From NCBI RefSeq assembly GCF_014138605.1, contig NZ_JACJHX010000001.1, forward strand, positions 434,001 through 498,000: a DNA stretch of 64,000 nucleotides, given 5' to 3'. The notes beneath the pieces were generated by a model that searched no databases, was not told where the DNA came from, and saw nothing but the letters and a program-made list of their open reading frames with translations. Numbering within the stretch: the first letter of the stretch is position 1; every line of letters starts with the position of its first letter. A program made the position numbers and the translations under genes. The stretch comes from Peribacillus huizhouensis (GTDB taxonomy: Bacteria; Bacillota; Bacilli; Bacillales; DSM-1321). Positions 24,851 through 34,275 of the stretch are shown in pieces.

Positions 24851-25624
24851 TTATCCCATTATATGATAGCCAGAATCAACATGAATGTTTTCTCCTGTAA
24901 TTCCTCGTGACATGTCACTAAATAAGAAGGCTGCTGTATCGCCAACTTCTTCAGGAGTTGTCGTTCTCTTCAATGGTGATTCTTCCTCAATTTTTCTCAA
25001 AATTGAGTTAAAGTCACTAACTCCTTTTGCAGAAAGTGTACGAATCGGACCTGCTGAAATACTATTCACTCGTATGCCATATTTACCAAGATCATAAGCG
25101 AGATAGCGTACATTTGCTTCTAGTGACGCTTTTGCTACACCCATAATGTTATAATTCGGCATAACCCTTTCCCCGCCTAGATATGACATTGCAACAATAC
25201 TTCCACCCTCAGCCATTAAATCTTTAGCTGCTTTTGCAACGGCTGTTAAAGAGAAGGAACTAATATTATGCGCAAGTAAGAATCCATCACGCGACGTTTC
25301 CACAAACTCTCCACCCAATTCCTCTTTGTTCGCAAAGGCAATACAATGAGCAATCCCATTTATCATACCAACTTCTTCTTTAATTTTGGCAAAGCATGCT
25401 GTAATCTGTTCATCATTGGTTACATCACATTGAAGTATGAGTGATGGTTCACCTTCTAACGTACCCGCAAGCTCTCTAACACTTCTTTCCGTTCGGTCTT
25501 GTCCATATGTAAAGATTAACTTTGCGCCAGCTCCATGGAGAGATCTAGCCACTCCCCAAGCGATACTTCGCTTATTTGCTACACCCATAATAATAAATGT
25601 TTTTCCTTTTAAAGAAAAAGTCAT
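24851..25624 (-). CDS. fabI: Enoyl-[acyl-carrier-protein] reductase (FabI)
   Basis: Last step of each fatty-acid elongation cycle, using NADH/NADPH; cytoplasmic. 257 residues. Atypical SDR: VANKRSIAWGVARSLH (dinucleotide loop), Tyr-x6-Lys active site in NYNIMGVAKASLE near residue 155, and SAGPIRTLSAKGV after it, the triclosan-site region. Same locus as B. subtilis fabI. A FapR-type operator lies 31 bp upstream. Start ATG at 25624 follows AGGGGGAC. Confidence 0.97.
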   Translation of the reverse strand: MTFSLKGKTFIIMGVANKRSIAWGVARSLHGAGAKLIFTYGQDRTERSVRELAGTLEGEPSLILQCDVTNDEQITACFAKIKEEVGMINGIAHCIAFANKEELGGEFVETSRDGFLLAHNISSFSLTAVAKAAKDLMAEGGSIVAMSYLGGERVMPNYNIMGVAKASLEANVRYLAYDLGKYGIRVNSISAGPIRTLSAKGVSDFNSILRKIEEESPLKRTTTPEEVGDTAAFLFSDMSRGITGENIHVDSGYHIMG

Positions 25625-25654
25625 AATAAAGTCCCCCTGAATTGATACAAGTTA

Positions 25655-25671
25655 TTAGTACCAGATAATAA
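25655..25671. promoter_or_regulatory. FapR operator of fabI
   Basis: TTAGTACCAGATAATAA, 15 of 17 positions as in the FapR palindrome TTAGTACCTRNTACTAA. The malonyl-CoA-sensing repressor FapR controls fabI and fabH-fabF in Bacillus. Confidence 0.75.
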
Positions 25672-25905
25672 AATAGTATAGCAAATAGTTAGCAATAACT
25701 CAAATTTCTCCGAACTTGTTATCATACTTTTTAGTATTCCTGCTCATTATTTGCGCAATACTAAATGGACGTTGTATTTTCCCTTAACCAACATTCTTTG
25801 TTAGCTACCATTAACATGACTGAGTAAAAGAAGATTGCTATAGACCCACCCGCTTTAGGTTTGTTACTATTTCAAGAGGCTTTTGAGAATTGAGGTGGAT
25901 AGATT

Positions 25906-26796
25906 TTGGGAAAAAGAGAAACCATTGCCAAAAAAGTTGCTTGGATAAGTTTATGGAGTAATATTACATTAACCTTAGGAAAAATGTTTATCGGCTGGAC
26001 AGCAAATAGTGATGCTGTATTTGCAGATGGGATTCATTCAGCTGCAGATGTTTTCGCATCTATTATTGTACTACTAGTCCTTAAAATTTCTAATAAACCA
26101 GCAGATAAAGAACATCCATATGGTCATGGAAAAGCGGAAATTATCGTATCAGGAATCATCGGGATCTTATTAACTCTCGTTTCAATTTACATAGTCTTCG
26201 AATCGATTAGTGGGTTTTTCCACCCAATCGAGGCTCCGAATATTCTTGCTTTATGGATTGCCCTTCTTTCATATGGACTAAAAGAATATTTATATAGGTA
26301 TTCATTAAAGATTGCAAAACAGCAAAACAGTAAAGCCATCGAAGCAATCGCCTTAGATCACAAAGCTGACATAGTCGCATCAATTGCTGCTGCAGTTGGT
26401 GTCTTACTATCGATTATTGGAGAGCATCTGCAAATTATTTATTTAATGTATGGCGATAAAGTAGCAAGTTTGTTTGTTGCTTATTTAATTTTCAAAATAG
26501 CTAAGGAAATGCTTACTGAAGCCTTCGATATTCTTCTAGAACGTAGTGTAGATACGGATACTATAAATGCTTATATTTCTATCATTTCTAATTTCCAAGA
26601 AGTAAAAAGAATCGATAAAATTCGAGCTAGAGAACTGGGACATTATATTATTGTCGATTTAAGAATTTCAATAGATTATACTAAAAGCATTAAAGAAGGA
26701 CACGACCTGTCTAGAGAAATTAAATATGCGATAATGAAAAAATTTGACAATGTTCAAGAAGTTCTGATACACCTGAATCCATATTTTCCCGAATAG
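25906..26796 (+). CDS. Cation diffusion facilitator metal exporter (FieF/YdfM type)
   Basis: 296 residues. Six membrane segments and a cytoplasmic C-terminal domain (from about 205) as in CDF zinc/iron/manganese exporters. Metal-site signature: DAVFADGIHSAADVFAS (TM2, about 36-52), HPYGHGKAE after TM2, and DHKADIVASI in TM5 (His/Asp pair). Start is TTG at 25906 after GAGGTGG; no ATG nearby fits. The exact metal cannot be told. Monocistronic, with its own terminator. Confidence 0.9.
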   Translation: MGKRETIAKKVAWISLWSNITLTLGKMFIGWTANSDAVFADGIHSAADVFASIIVLLVLKISNKPADKEHPYGHGKAEIIVSGIIGILLTLVSIYIVFESISGFFHPIEAPNILALWIALLSYGLKEYLYRYSLKIAKQQNSKAIEAIALDHKADIVASIAAAVGVLLSIIGEHLQIIYLMYGDKVASLFVAYLIFKIAKEMLTEAFDILLERSVDTDTINAYISIISNFQEVKRIDKIRARELGHYIIVDLRISIDYTKSIKEGHDLSREIKYAIMKKFDNVQEVLIHLNPYFPE

Positions 26797-26819
26797 TAAT
26801 GATCTAGACAAAATTAAAT

Positions 26820-26853
26820 CAAAAAAAAGACGGAGTAATTCCCGTCTTTTTTA
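26820..26853 (+). terminator. Terminator of the CDF exporter gene
   Basis: AAAAAAGACGG-GAGTAATT-CCCGTCTTTTTT, symmetric. Confidence 0.85.
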
Positions 26854-26856
26854 AAT

Positions 26857-27018
26857 TGGCTCTTGCCTGTTGATTGGAACTTAAGGCGTTCGCTTTCCGC
26901 GGGCGGTCCGGGAGTCTCCTCGGCGCTGTGCGCCTGTGGGGTCTCCCTTTGATTCGCTTTTCCCTCAGGGGTCTCACGCCTTCCGCTCCAATCAACAATG
27001 AGCTTTAATATAGCCTTT
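26857..27018 (+). repeat. MITE-like repeat family 1, copy B
   Basis: Runs GGCTCTTGCCTGTTGATTGG, GGCGTTCGCTTTCCGCGGGC, a GGCGCTGTGCGCC hairpin core, GGGGTCTCACGCCTTCCGC and ATCAACAATGAGCTTTAATA, ending TAGCC. Long imperfect palindrome with non-coding GC-rich core. Its right end touches the mgtE stop codon. Confidence 0.8.
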
Positions 27019-28396
27019 AAATTAAATATTTCATGAATACGGTAGCCATTCCGAAATAAACTAAAATACTGATAATGTCATTGATCGTTGTAATAAATGG
27101 CCCTGAAGCTACCGCAGGGTCAATTTTCATTTTATGCATAATAAGTGGTACGAGTGATCCTGCAAGAGTAGCGAAAATTAATGTTGTAAAAATAGAAATT
27201 CCAACTAAGCCTCCAAGGAGTAGATCACGTTGCCAAATAAAAACAACAATAGTAACAACGACACCACATACAAAACCTGTAATAAGCCCCGTTCCTGCTT
27301 CTCTGATAATAAGTTTCCATTTACTCTCATGTTCTAAATCACCTGTTGCAATCCCCCGAACTGCCACGGCAAGTGCTTGTGTCCCCGTGTTTCCTGCCAT
27401 CCCGCCAATTAGTGGAATAAAGACAGCTAGAATTGCCTTTTGGCTTAATGTCTCCTCGAATTGGCCAATTAAGCTCGCTGTCATCATTCCGAGAAATAAT
27501 AGTATAACAAGCCAAGGCAGGCGCTTCCTTGCCGCAGATATTGGGCTCTTATCAACAGTATCAAGATTGGATACACCAGCAAGTTTAGAATAATCATCGG
27601 ATGCTTCTTCATCCATGACATCAATAATATCATCGACTGTAATAATACCTAGTAATCGATTCTGAAAATCAACAACCGGCATCGCAAGAAAATTATAATC
27701 ACGTATTTGTCGGGCTACTTCCTCCTGATCTTCTGTGACAGAAACAGAGACTACCCGATCATCCATAATTTCAGAAATCATCGTATCATCGTCACTAACA
27801 ATTAATGTCCGTAATGAAAGAACACCTGCTAGTTTTTTATTATCGTCCACAACAAATATATAGTAAATCGTTTCAGCTTTTGGAGCTACTTTTTTCAAAA
27901 TATACATGGCGGATCGAACGGTTTGGTTTGCTTCAATCGCTACGAATTCAGTCGTCATAATACTACCTGCTGTATATTCCTCATAGCTTAATAGCTCTTT
28001 AATCTCTCTAGCCGATTCATCATTCATGATCGTTAAATAACTACCTGCTTGTTCTTTATCAATTTCATTGAGAACATCAGCGGCATCATCGGCGTACATA
28101 AGCGATAGCATATCAGCCGCATAAATAGGAGACATTTCAGCTAATAGTCCTTCATATTCCGTTTCGTCAATTTCCATGATTTCAAACAATGTAGCCATTT
28201 CTTCTGGAGATAAATAGTGGTAGACTTTGGGACGTAGTTCTTCATTCAGACTTGTAAAAAAATTCGCTTGATCGTACGGGTGAGACTCTATGAATTCAGT
28301 CCTAAATACATCAATTTGGTCATCTATTAATGCTTGAATAAGCAATTGTTCATTTATTTGATTATTTTGCTTTTTTTGAGAATCAACAGTTCCCAT
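27017..28396 (-). CDS. mgtE: Magnesium transporter MgtE
   Basis: 459 residues. Cytoplasmic MgtE N domain (about 30-130), tandem CBS pair (about 135-255; VSVTEDQEEVARQIRDYNFLAMPVVD), plug helix, then five membrane helices with conserved LPWLVILLFLGM and GNTGTQALAVAVRG near 350. The CBS/N domains sense Mg2+ and gate the channel. GAGGAGG precedes the ATG. No M-box riboswitch is visible in the short upstream region. Divergent from prpE. Confidence 0.94.
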   Translation of the reverse strand: MGTVDSQKKQNNQINEQLLIQALIDDQIDVFRTEFIESHPYDQANFFTSLNEELRPKVYHYLSPEEMATLFEIMEIDETEYEGLLAEMSPIYAADMLSLMYADDAADVLNEIDKEQAGSYLTIMNDESAREIKELLSYEEYTAGSIMTTEFVAIEANQTVRSAMYILKKVAPKAETIYYIFVVDDNKKLAGVLSLRTLIVSDDDTMISEIMDDRVVSVSVTEDQEEVARQIRDYNFLAMPVVDFQNRLLGIITVDDIIDVMDEEASDDYSKLAGVSNLDTVDKSPISAARKRLPWLVILLFLGMMTASLIGQFEETLSQKAILAVFIPLIGGMAGNTGTQALAVAVRGIATGDLEHESKWKLIIREAGTGLITGFVCGVVVTIVVFIWQRDLLLGGLVGISIFTTLIFATLAGSLVPLIMHKMKIDPAVASGPFITTINDIISILVYFGMATVFMKYLI

Positions 28397-28531
28397 TTTA
28401 TACCTCCTCCTTTCTTTAATACTTCATGATCAGATATGTCATACATATTCTTATTAGTAATCGTACATCTTAGTGATAACATACAAGTAGATATACATTA
28501 TTATTATTCTAACAAGTTTGCAGGTGAAAGA

Positions 28532-29281
28532 ATGAAAATTGACATTATTGGTGATATCCATGGCTGTTATGAAGAATTTACCCAATTAACCGAAGTATTA
28601 GGCTATTCATGGGAAAAAGGGTATCCAGTTCATCACGATGGTCGAATCCTAGGTTTTGTAGGTGATCTTACGGATAGAGGTCCACAATCATTAAAAGTCA
28701 TTGAAATCGTGTATGAACTTGCTATTGTTCATAAATTAGCTCTATATGCTCCTGGAAATCATTGCAATAAACTGTATCGTTATTTTTCTGGAAACAAAGT
28801 ACAGATTACGCATGGACTTGAAACGACAGTAGCTGAGTATAAACAGCTGCCTGAGCGCCATCAAAAAATAATTCGTAAGAAATTCATGGACTTATACGAG
28901 CAATCTCCGCTCTACCAAGTAACTGACAATGAAAAACTAGTAATAGCTCACGCAGGTATACGGTCTGATTATATTGGAAAAATGAATGATAAAGTGAAGT
29001 CATTTGTCCTATATGGCGATGTTTCGGGTGCAAAACATCCTGATGGTTCTCCTATTCGACGAGATTGGGCTCCATATTATCAAGGTCAGGCTATAATCGT
29101 TTATGGCCATACCCCAGTTTTAGAACCAAGAAATGTAAACAGAACCTATAATATCGATACAGGATGTGTATTTGGAGGAAAACTAACTGCACTGCGTTAC
29201 CCTGAGTTAAAAATGATTTCTGTACCATCTACTCTGCCTTTTTTTGCAGAAAAATTCAAGACAAGATTTGATGAATCATGA
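28532..29281 (+). CDS. prpE: Bis(5'-nucleosyl)-tetraphosphatase / Ser-Thr phosphatase PrpE
   Basis: 249 residues, calcineurin-like metallophosphatase. Metal motifs: [10 protein letters not shown] at residues 6-15, [10 protein letters not shown] near 45 and GNHCNK near 78, with VYGHTPV near the C terminus. B. subtilis PrpE hydrolyses Ap4A and dephosphorylates phosphotyrosine peptides. Start ATG at 28532 gives [12 protein letters not shown] and follows CAGGTGA; the longer frame from 28436 adds an unconserved tail. A big stem-loop follows. Confidence 0.9.
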   Translation: MKIDIIGDIHGCYEEFTQLTEVLGYSWEKGYPVHHDGRILGFVGDLTDRGPQSLKVIEIVYELAIVHKLALYAPGNHCNKLYRYFSGNKVQITHGLETTVAEYKQLPERHQKIIRKKFMDLYEQSPLYQVTDNEKLVIAHAGIRSDYIGKMNDKVKSFVLYGDVSGAKHPDGSPIRRDWAPYYQGQAIIVYGHTPVLEPRNVNRTYNIDTGCVFGGKLTALRYPELKMISVPSTLPFFAEKFKTRFDES

Positions 29282-29310
29282 AGTTACTTTATTAAGTCTA
29301 TTTATATGAC

Positions 29311-29403
29311 AAAGGGTCAGACCTCACAAACACTATATACAGTCATTTACACGTAAATGTAATACTTTAAACTGTATGTAGAGTAATCTCGGTCTGACCC
29401 TTA
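29311..29403. terminator. Long stem-loop (GGGTCAGACC family) between prpE and rluD
   Basis: AAGGGTCAGACC pairs with GGTCTGACCCTT across about 68 nt, with inner stems ACAGT/ACTGT and CATTTACACGTAAATG. Between convergent genes and usable in both directions. Same arms as the loops at 2548 and 61457. Confidence 0.65.
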
Positions 29404-29419
29404 ACAGCCTCTATTTCAT

Positions 29420-30331
29420 CTAATAAATATGCGTTAAAAGTTGTTGAAAATCCGCAGGCGGTTTCTCATGAAACGTGAGAGTTATTCCAGTAACTGGATG
29501 AATAAACGTTAAATGGCAGCAATGCAACGCTTGTCTTGATATTCTATCAAGCTGTCCGCCATATAAATCATCTCCACAAAGAGGATGACCGATATAGGCC
29601 ATGTGAACACGGATTTGATGTGTTCTACCCGTTAACAGTTGTAATGATAAATGAGTATAATTCTCTCCCGACTGCAATACCTTGAATTTCGTACAGGCAT
29701 ATTGACCGTCTTCTCTTACCTCGCGTTCGATAATACTCGTTTCTTTCCTCCCAATTGGAGCTTCTATATTTCCTTGCTTTTCTTGAAAATCTCCTTCAAC
29801 AATCGCTTCATACGATCGACAGACTCTTCCTGCTTTCTGCTGTTCACTTAGGAGATGATGGATATGACGATGTTTCGCTACTAAAATCAACCCCGAAGTA
29901 TCACGATCCAATCTCGTAACGACATGAACAGTCGCAGCAATCTTATGTTTCTGATAATACGATAGTAAGCCATTAGCAAGGCTCCCTGTTGGATGTTCTC
30001 TTGATGGAATAGTATTCATATTAGCAGATTTAACTAAAACCATTACATATTCATCTTCAAAAATAATCTGAAGGGGCATTTTTTCTGGAAGCAATCCTTT
30101 ACTTCCAGCTTCAAGCGGAAATTCTGCGGTCACACGATCTCCCATTTTAAGTACGTAACGGACCGTCACTTCTTCTTTATTGACACTCAACTTTCCACCG
30201 TCAAATTTAATAGCGGTTAACGCGCGTTTTGAAATACCTTGTTCCTCAAGAAAAATTCTTAATAACTTTCCCGCATCACTCTTTCCGACATTCCAATTTA
30301 ATCGAAATGGCGATCCAATTTTGTTTGACAT
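29420..30331 (-). CDS. RluA-family 23S/tRNA pseudouridine synthase (YjbO)
   Basis: 303 residues. Catalytic HVVTRLDRDTSGLIL (Asp in RLDRDTSG, near residue 135), AIVEGDF, THLSLQLLTGRTHQIRVHM and HPLCGDDLYGG are diagnostic of RluA/RluC/RluD synthases. The short N terminus resembles S4 remnants. The target uridine is not readable. Two ATGs lie 9 bp apart; the second (30331) is 11 nt from AAGGAG, the first only 2 nt. Last gene of sasB-nadK-rluA-like operon. Confidence 0.9.
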   Translation of the reverse strand: MSNKIGSPFRLNWNVGKSDAGKLLRIFLEEQGISKRALTAIKFDGGKLSVNKEEVTVRYVLKMGDRVTAEFPLEAGSKGLLPEKMPLQIIFEDEYVMVLVKSANMNTIPSREHPTGSLANGLLSYYQKHKIAATVHVVTRLDRDTSGLILVAKHRHIHHLLSEQQKAGRVCRSYEAIVEGDFQEKQGNIEAPIGRKETSIIEREVREDGQYACTKFKVLQSGENYTHLSLQLLTGRTHQIRVHMAYIGHPLCGDDLYGGQLDRISRQALHCCHLTFIHPVTGITLTFHEKPPADFQQLLTHIY

Positions 30332-30346
30332 AACACCCATAACTCC

Positions 30347-31141
30347 TTAATTCGCAATGAACGAATCATGCACTCGCTTCCAGAACGGAAACGGTCTAAA
30401 CCGAGCAAACCGAATTTTCTCATCTGCAACTCTAAATTGTATCGATTTTACATCTTCATGAAGCAATGAAAGGTGATCAATGGTAATTTGAAAATCAACA
30501 TTGTTAACTGGCTTTAACATGCATGTATGATGAGCAGGCAAGACTAGTGGTGATCCTACCGTCCGAAACACACGGTTATTAATCGAAGCCATTTCTGCAA
30601 GTTGAATAGACGGAATGGACGGATGAATTAGCGCTCCACCGAGTGCCTTATTGTATGCCGTACTACCTGAAGGTGTTGATACACAAAGTCCATCTCCCCT
30701 AAATGTTTCAAAATGCTCACCGCGCATTTCCACATCCATTACGAGAGTACCTTCCACACTTTTAACAGTTGATTCATTCAGTGCTAAAAAACGAGACTCC
30801 CTCCCGCCATGCTGATACCTGATGATCACTTCAAGAAGGGGGTATTCAACGACTTGAAATGGAGTTTTCGCCAAAGCAATCACTAGCTTTTCGATTTCTT
30901 CAGGAGTCCAATCTGCATAAAAACCAAGGTGGCCTGTATGAACGCCAACAAATGCGGTTTTATCAAGGCGGTTTTTATAGCGATGAAAAGCATATAGTAA
31001 CGTACCGTCTCCCCCAACTGAAATGACTATATCTGGCTGGTCTTCGTCATACTCTAAATTAAAATCTTGGAGATACGTCCTCATACGTTGCTTTAAATTA
31101 TTTGACTTCGAATCTCCCTTTGAAGTTATGGCAAATTTCAT
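30347..31141 (-). CDS. nadK: NAD kinase
   Basis: Phosphorylates NAD to NADP. 264 residues. GGDGT motif in [18 protein letters not shown] near residue 45, substrate site [10 protein letters not shown] near 120 and [21 protein letters not shown] near 150. Equivalent to B. subtilis YjbN (NadF). Start ATG at 31141 (MKFAITSKG) follows GAGGTGG; the five upstream residues of the open frame overlap that site. Middle gene of the operon, 27 bp after sasB. Confidence 0.95.
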   Translation of the reverse strand: MKFAITSKGDSKSNNLKQRMRTYLQDFNLEYDEDQPDIVISVGGDGTLLYAFHRYKNRLDKTAFVGVHTGHLGFYADWTPEEIEKLVIALAKTPFQVVEYPLLEVIIRYQHGGRESRFLALNESTVKSVEGTLVMDVEMRGEHFETFRGDGLCVSTPSGSTAYNKALGGALIHPSIPSIQLAEMASINNRVFRTVGSPLVLPAHHTCMLKPVNNVDFQITIDHLSLLHEDVKSIQFRVADEKIRFARFRPFPFWKRVHDSFIAN

Positions 31142-31168
31142 ACAATTCCACCTCATGTTTTCTACTGC

Positions 31169-31804
31169 TCAATCTTTTGATTTATCTTTTTTTCGTGAAA
31201 AAACACGCTGAGCTTCCTGTATCTCGAGTCGTATCTGCGACATTTCCTCGTCCAACAAGAAAGCAGCTTCAGCTGCTCGCTGCAGGCGTACACGTATATC
31301 TTCCGGAAAATCCCCGCGATATTTATAATTTAGAGAATGCTCAATCGTTGCCCAAAAATTCATAGCGAGTGTCCGGATCTGAATTTCAATGAGAATCTTT
31401 TTTTCACCATGGATCGTTTGGACTGGGTATCGAAGAACGACATGATAGGAACGATAACCACTCACTTTTTTATGAGAGATATAATTTCGTTCCTCAACGA
31501 TTTCAAAATCATTTCGGGCCCTTAGTAATTCCACTACTTTTGTTATATCATCCACAAATTGACACATCATCCGTAATCCTGCAATATCTTGCATTTCGGT
31601 TGCCAATTTATCTAGCGGGATATTCTTCTGTGCTGCTTTATCCAAAATACTTACAATCGGCTTTACTCGACCCGTCACAAATTCGATTGGTGAATGTACA
31701 TGGTCGCGTTCGAATTCATTTCGTAATCCTTTTAACTTTACCTTTAGTTCTTCAACCGCTTGTTTGTATGGAGCCAAAAAGTCATCCCAATGTTCCATTG
31801 CCAC
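31169..31804 (-). CDS. sasB: Small alarmone synthetase SasB/RelQ (YjbM)
   Basis: Single-domain (p)ppGpp synthetase, 211 residues. RelA/SpoT synthetase motifs: SPIEFVTGRVKPIVSILDKA, DIAGLRMMCQFVDDI near residue 80, EERNYISHKKVSGYRSYHVVL near 108, EIQIRTLAMNFWATIEHSLNYKY near 145. No hydrolase domain. Same gene order as in B. subtilis (yjbM-yjbN-yjbO). A tetrameric enzyme activated by pppGpp in family members. Confidence 0.95.
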   Translation of the reverse strand: MAMEHWDDFLAPYKQAVEELKVKLKGLRNEFERDHVHSPIEFVTGRVKPIVSILDKAAQKNIPLDKLATEMQDIAGLRMMCQFVDDITKVVELLRARNDFEIVEERNYISHKKVSGYRSYHVVLRYPVQTIHGEKKILIEIQIRTLAMNFWATIEHSLNYKYRGDFPEDIRVRLQRAAEAAFLLDEEMSQIRLEIQEAQRVFSRKKDKSKD

Positions 31805-31821
31805 ACCACCTGTTCATAGAA

Positions 31822-31925
31822 AAGCGCAAGCGCCTATTAAAGAACTTCAATTATGGTCTGCTAAGCCTGTTTTTGAATCAAGTTATTACATTCTGTACAA
31901 CTCCGCAATCAAGGCGCTTTAACTA
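31822..31925. repeat. Degenerate GCGCAAGCGCC-type intergenic repeat
   Basis: TAGAAAAGCGCAAGCGCC at one end and AAGGCGCTTT at the other, about 100 bp apart, between yjbL and sasB. Resembles the AAAGCGGAAGCGCC repeats common in Bacillaceae, but is degraded. Confidence 0.4.
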
Positions 31926-31991
31926 GACAGACAAATAAAGTATTTAGGCTTCTTACGCTAGCGCCAAAATTTATTAAATTCGCATACCCTA

Positions 31992-32042
31992 AAAAAACTG
32001 CTGCTACTCATTGGTTAAAATAACCAATGAATAGCAACGTTC
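31992..32042 (-). terminator. Terminator of yjbL
   Basis: Minus strand GTTGCTATTCATTGGTTA-TTT-TAACCAATGAGTAGCAG followed by TTTTTTT. Confidence 0.85.
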
Positions 32043-32074
32043 AAACTTTACATATATTCAGTGCAAATAGAGGA

Positions 32075-32446
32075 TTAAGAAATAAACATGCGTTCCACTT
32101 TTGCTACAAACTCTTCCCCGTAATTTCCATTTCCCTCAATATTGTCAATTAAATAAGTAAGTTCTTCATAAATACCCGATAATTCTAGCGTTTTATCCCC
32201 AGACTTCAGGATGACTGGCAATCTCTCTGCCATGGCTTGTTTCAAAGATGCCCATATTGCTTCAGGCAAGAAAATATATGTATAACTTTCAGCATTTTCT
32301 GCTAAATAAATGAATGAAGCGTTATCTGAATCTACGATTACTTGCTCTTTCGGTAATAGATGAGCAATCTCTATTACTTTCTCAGGAATCAAAACCAGAT
32401 TTCCAACTTCGATAACCGCTTCTTTAATTTGTATATTCTCTCTCAT
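32075..32446 (-). CDS. yjbL: UPF0738 family protein YjbL
   Basis: 123 residues, same position as B. subtilis yjbL. Soluble, with alternating strand and helix pattern; includes LAENAESYTYIFLPEAIWASLKQAM and LELSGIYEELTYLIDNIEGNGNYGEEF. No catalytic motif. GGAGGTTGAGG lies upstream of the ATG. Function unknown; monocistronic with its own terminator. Confidence 0.82.
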   Translation of the reverse strand: MRENIQIKEAVIEVGNLVLIPEKVIEIAHLLPKEQVIVDSDNASFIYLAENAESYTYIFLPEAIWASLKQAMAERLPVILKSGDKTLELSGIYEELTYLIDNIEGNGNYGEEFVAKVERMFIS

Positions 32447-32704
32447 GAACCCCTCAACCTCCCATTTTAACGATTATATTTTATCACATCCTACAAGGTA
32501 TTCCTAAATATTCAGGGTTGTAATAGCAAATTTTCAAATTGATCACATTTTATTACAAGTTCTTGTTGATGAATTATTACAAAAACGTATATGATACGGA
32601 TAAAGTGTTACTTTCATCAGGAGTCTTTATCCACCTCCCTATCTATTTTTTCTTATTCGATTTACAAATCTAAGGGTAGGATTTACTGCCTATTAAACCT
32701 TTTT

Positions 32705-32950
32705 AAAAAAGGCTGTTTTCACATACTTTGTTGCTTTTCAATCATTTTTACACTAATAACCCGGGTTGATTTCCGTTGCAGGTACTCGCTTTCCGCGGGC
32801 GGTCTCAGAAGCCTCCTCAGTGCTTTGCACTTGCGGGGTCTCCCTCTACACGCTTTTCCCGCAGGAGTCTCGCACCTTCCACTACAATCAACATCTGTTC
32901 GAATTAGTTTCTTGCTAAAAACAACAATCTTTACGAAAAGAGCCTTAAAA
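32705..32950 (+). repeat. MITE-like repeat family 1, longer copy C
   Basis: Begins AAAAAAGGCTGTTTTCACAT, contains ACTCGCTTTCCGCGGGCGGT and CGCAGGAGTCTCGC, and ends ACGAAAAGAGCCTTAAAA. The ends are inverted (AAGGCT[G/C]TTTTC). Fills most of the gap before the CYTH gene and supplies the spurious N-terminal extension of its open frame. Confidence 0.75.
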
Positions 32951-32977
32951 AAAGATTGCCTAGAAAGGAAGTACCTA

Positions 32978-33556
32978 ATGAACCAGCATCTTGAAATTGA
33001 ATTCAAAAACATACTAACTAAAGAAGAATTTCAACTATTGGTACAAAATTTTTCTGTTAAAAAAACAGATTTTACCTATCAGGAAAATCACTATTTTGAC
33101 ACTCCACAATTTTCACTAAAAGAAAACGAATCAGCACTCAGAATTCGCCATAAAAAAGGAAATTATGAGCTAACATTAAAACAGCCAGCGAAAGAAGGTT
33201 TACTTGAAACAAATCAGCTCCTGTCAAAAGAAGAAGCTCATTCACTACTTCAAGGAAGTCGCATTCCCAATGGGGATATTGCCACTTTAATTGGTGAAAT
33301 GGGAATTCATTCGGACGTGCAATTTTTCGGCACGCTCGCGACGAATCGTGCTGAGTTTCCTTATCAAGGCGGTCTACTTGTCCTTGATCATAGCCTTTAT
33401 TTAAATACCGAGGATTTTGAAGTAGAATTTGAAGTGACGAATACATTGGAAGGCAAAGAAATTTTTGAAAAATTACTAAAATCCCTTCAAATTCCTATCC
33501 GAAAAACCGAAAATAAGGTTAGACGATTTTACAATGCTAAGCAGAAGCAAAATTAA
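32978..33556 (+). CDS. yjbK: CYTH-domain triphosphatase YjbK
   Basis: 192 residues, CYTH fold. The N-terminal EIEFKNIL is the EXEXK motif (residues 5-12). RIRHKKGNYELTLKQPAKEG near 57 supplies basic phosphate-binding residues, and a C-terminal EVEFEV motif lies near 155. Binds a triphosphate inside a beta barrel with metal; the substrate is probably inorganic triphosphate or a nucleotide. Start ATG at 32978 after GAAAGGAAG. The upstream 129 codons of the open frame are the repeat and are excluded. Confidence 0.87.
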   Translation: MNQHLEIEFKNILTKEEFQLLVQNFSVKKTDFTYQENHYFDTPQFSLKENESALRIRHKKGNYELTLKQPAKEGLLETNQLLSKEEAHSLLQGSRIPNGDIATLIGEMGIHSDVQFFGTLATNRAEFPYQGGLLVLDHSLYLNTEDFEVEFEVTNTLEGKEIFEKLLKSLQIPIRKTENKVRRFYNAKQKQN

Positions 33557-33583
33557 TCACTACCGTATTCAGAGGTGTATATA

Positions 33584-34237
33584 TTGAAAATAGAAGATTT
33601 TAAAACTTTAATAGAACTTCAAGCTCTTCAAGGATTACATGCAAAGACTAGTACAGAAGAATCAACTTCAAATGGCATGTTTCAACAGCTTTTATCGGAA
33701 TTCATAACAAAGGACCCTAGTGTACAATCTGATATGCAGACACTAGGAACTGTGTATGACAAAATTAGCGAAGGATCTTCATTAAATGGCTTATCAAATC
33801 AGCTGCCGATCAACATTTCACCAAGTTTACCGACGACCTTTAACACTGGCGCTATAGAAAAAACAGATTATGATCATATAATACGTGAAGCAGCTTTGCG
33901 ATATAATATCCCAGAAAAGCTGATTAAGTCCGTCATTTTGCAAGAGTCTAATTTTAACACTTTAGCTAAAAGCCATGCAGGGGCATCCGGACTTATGCAA
34001 CTTATGCCCACAACAGCAAAAGATCTTGGCGTGACAAATATTTTCGACCCTATTCAAAACATTATGGCTGGAAGTAAATACTTAAGTAATATGCTAAACC
34101 GTTATAACGGAGATACAAAACTCGCACTCGCTGCCTATAATGCTGGCCCCGGAAATGTAGACAAGCATAATGGTATCCCACCATTTAAAGAAACACAAAA
34201 CTACGTTCAAAAAGTCATGAATTCATATTTAGGCTAA
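33584..34237 (+). CDS. SLT-domain lytic transglycosylase (YjbJ type)
   Basis: 217 residues. C-terminal SLT domain with catalytic Glu in ILQESNFNTLAKSHAGASGLMQLMPTTA (about 115-142) and LALAAYNAGPGNVDKHNGIPPF near 185, the standard family-1 motifs. Cleaves peptidoglycan glycan strands. N-terminal half is Ser/Thr/Gln-rich and unstructured; no classical signal peptide is visible. Start TTG at 33584 lies 6 nt after AGAGGTG, giving MKIEDFKTL. Follows yjbK by 27 bp. Confidence 0.88.
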   Translation: MKIEDFKTLIELQALQGLHAKTSTEESTSNGMFQQLLSEFITKDPSVQSDMQTLGTVYDKISEGSSLNGLSNQLPINISPSLPTTFNTGAIEKTDYDHIIREAALRYNIPEKLIKSVILQESNFNTLAKSHAGASGLMQLMPTTAKDLGVTNIFDPIQNIMAGSKYLSNMLNRYNGDTKLALAAYNAGPGNVDKHNGIPPFKETQNYVQKVMNSYLG

Positions 34238-34275
34238 TAACGATCCTAATATCAGTATTTTATGATGAATATTAG

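Noticed and set aside
28397..28531. M-box (Mg2+) riboswitch for mgtE
   Set aside because: Only 135 bp separate mgtE from prpE and the conserved M-box core is not seen.
32591..32977. N-terminal 129-codon extension of the CYTH phosphatase frame
   Set aside because: It reads through a non-coding repeat, has no ribosome site, and the conserved EXEXK motif begins right after the ATG at 32978.
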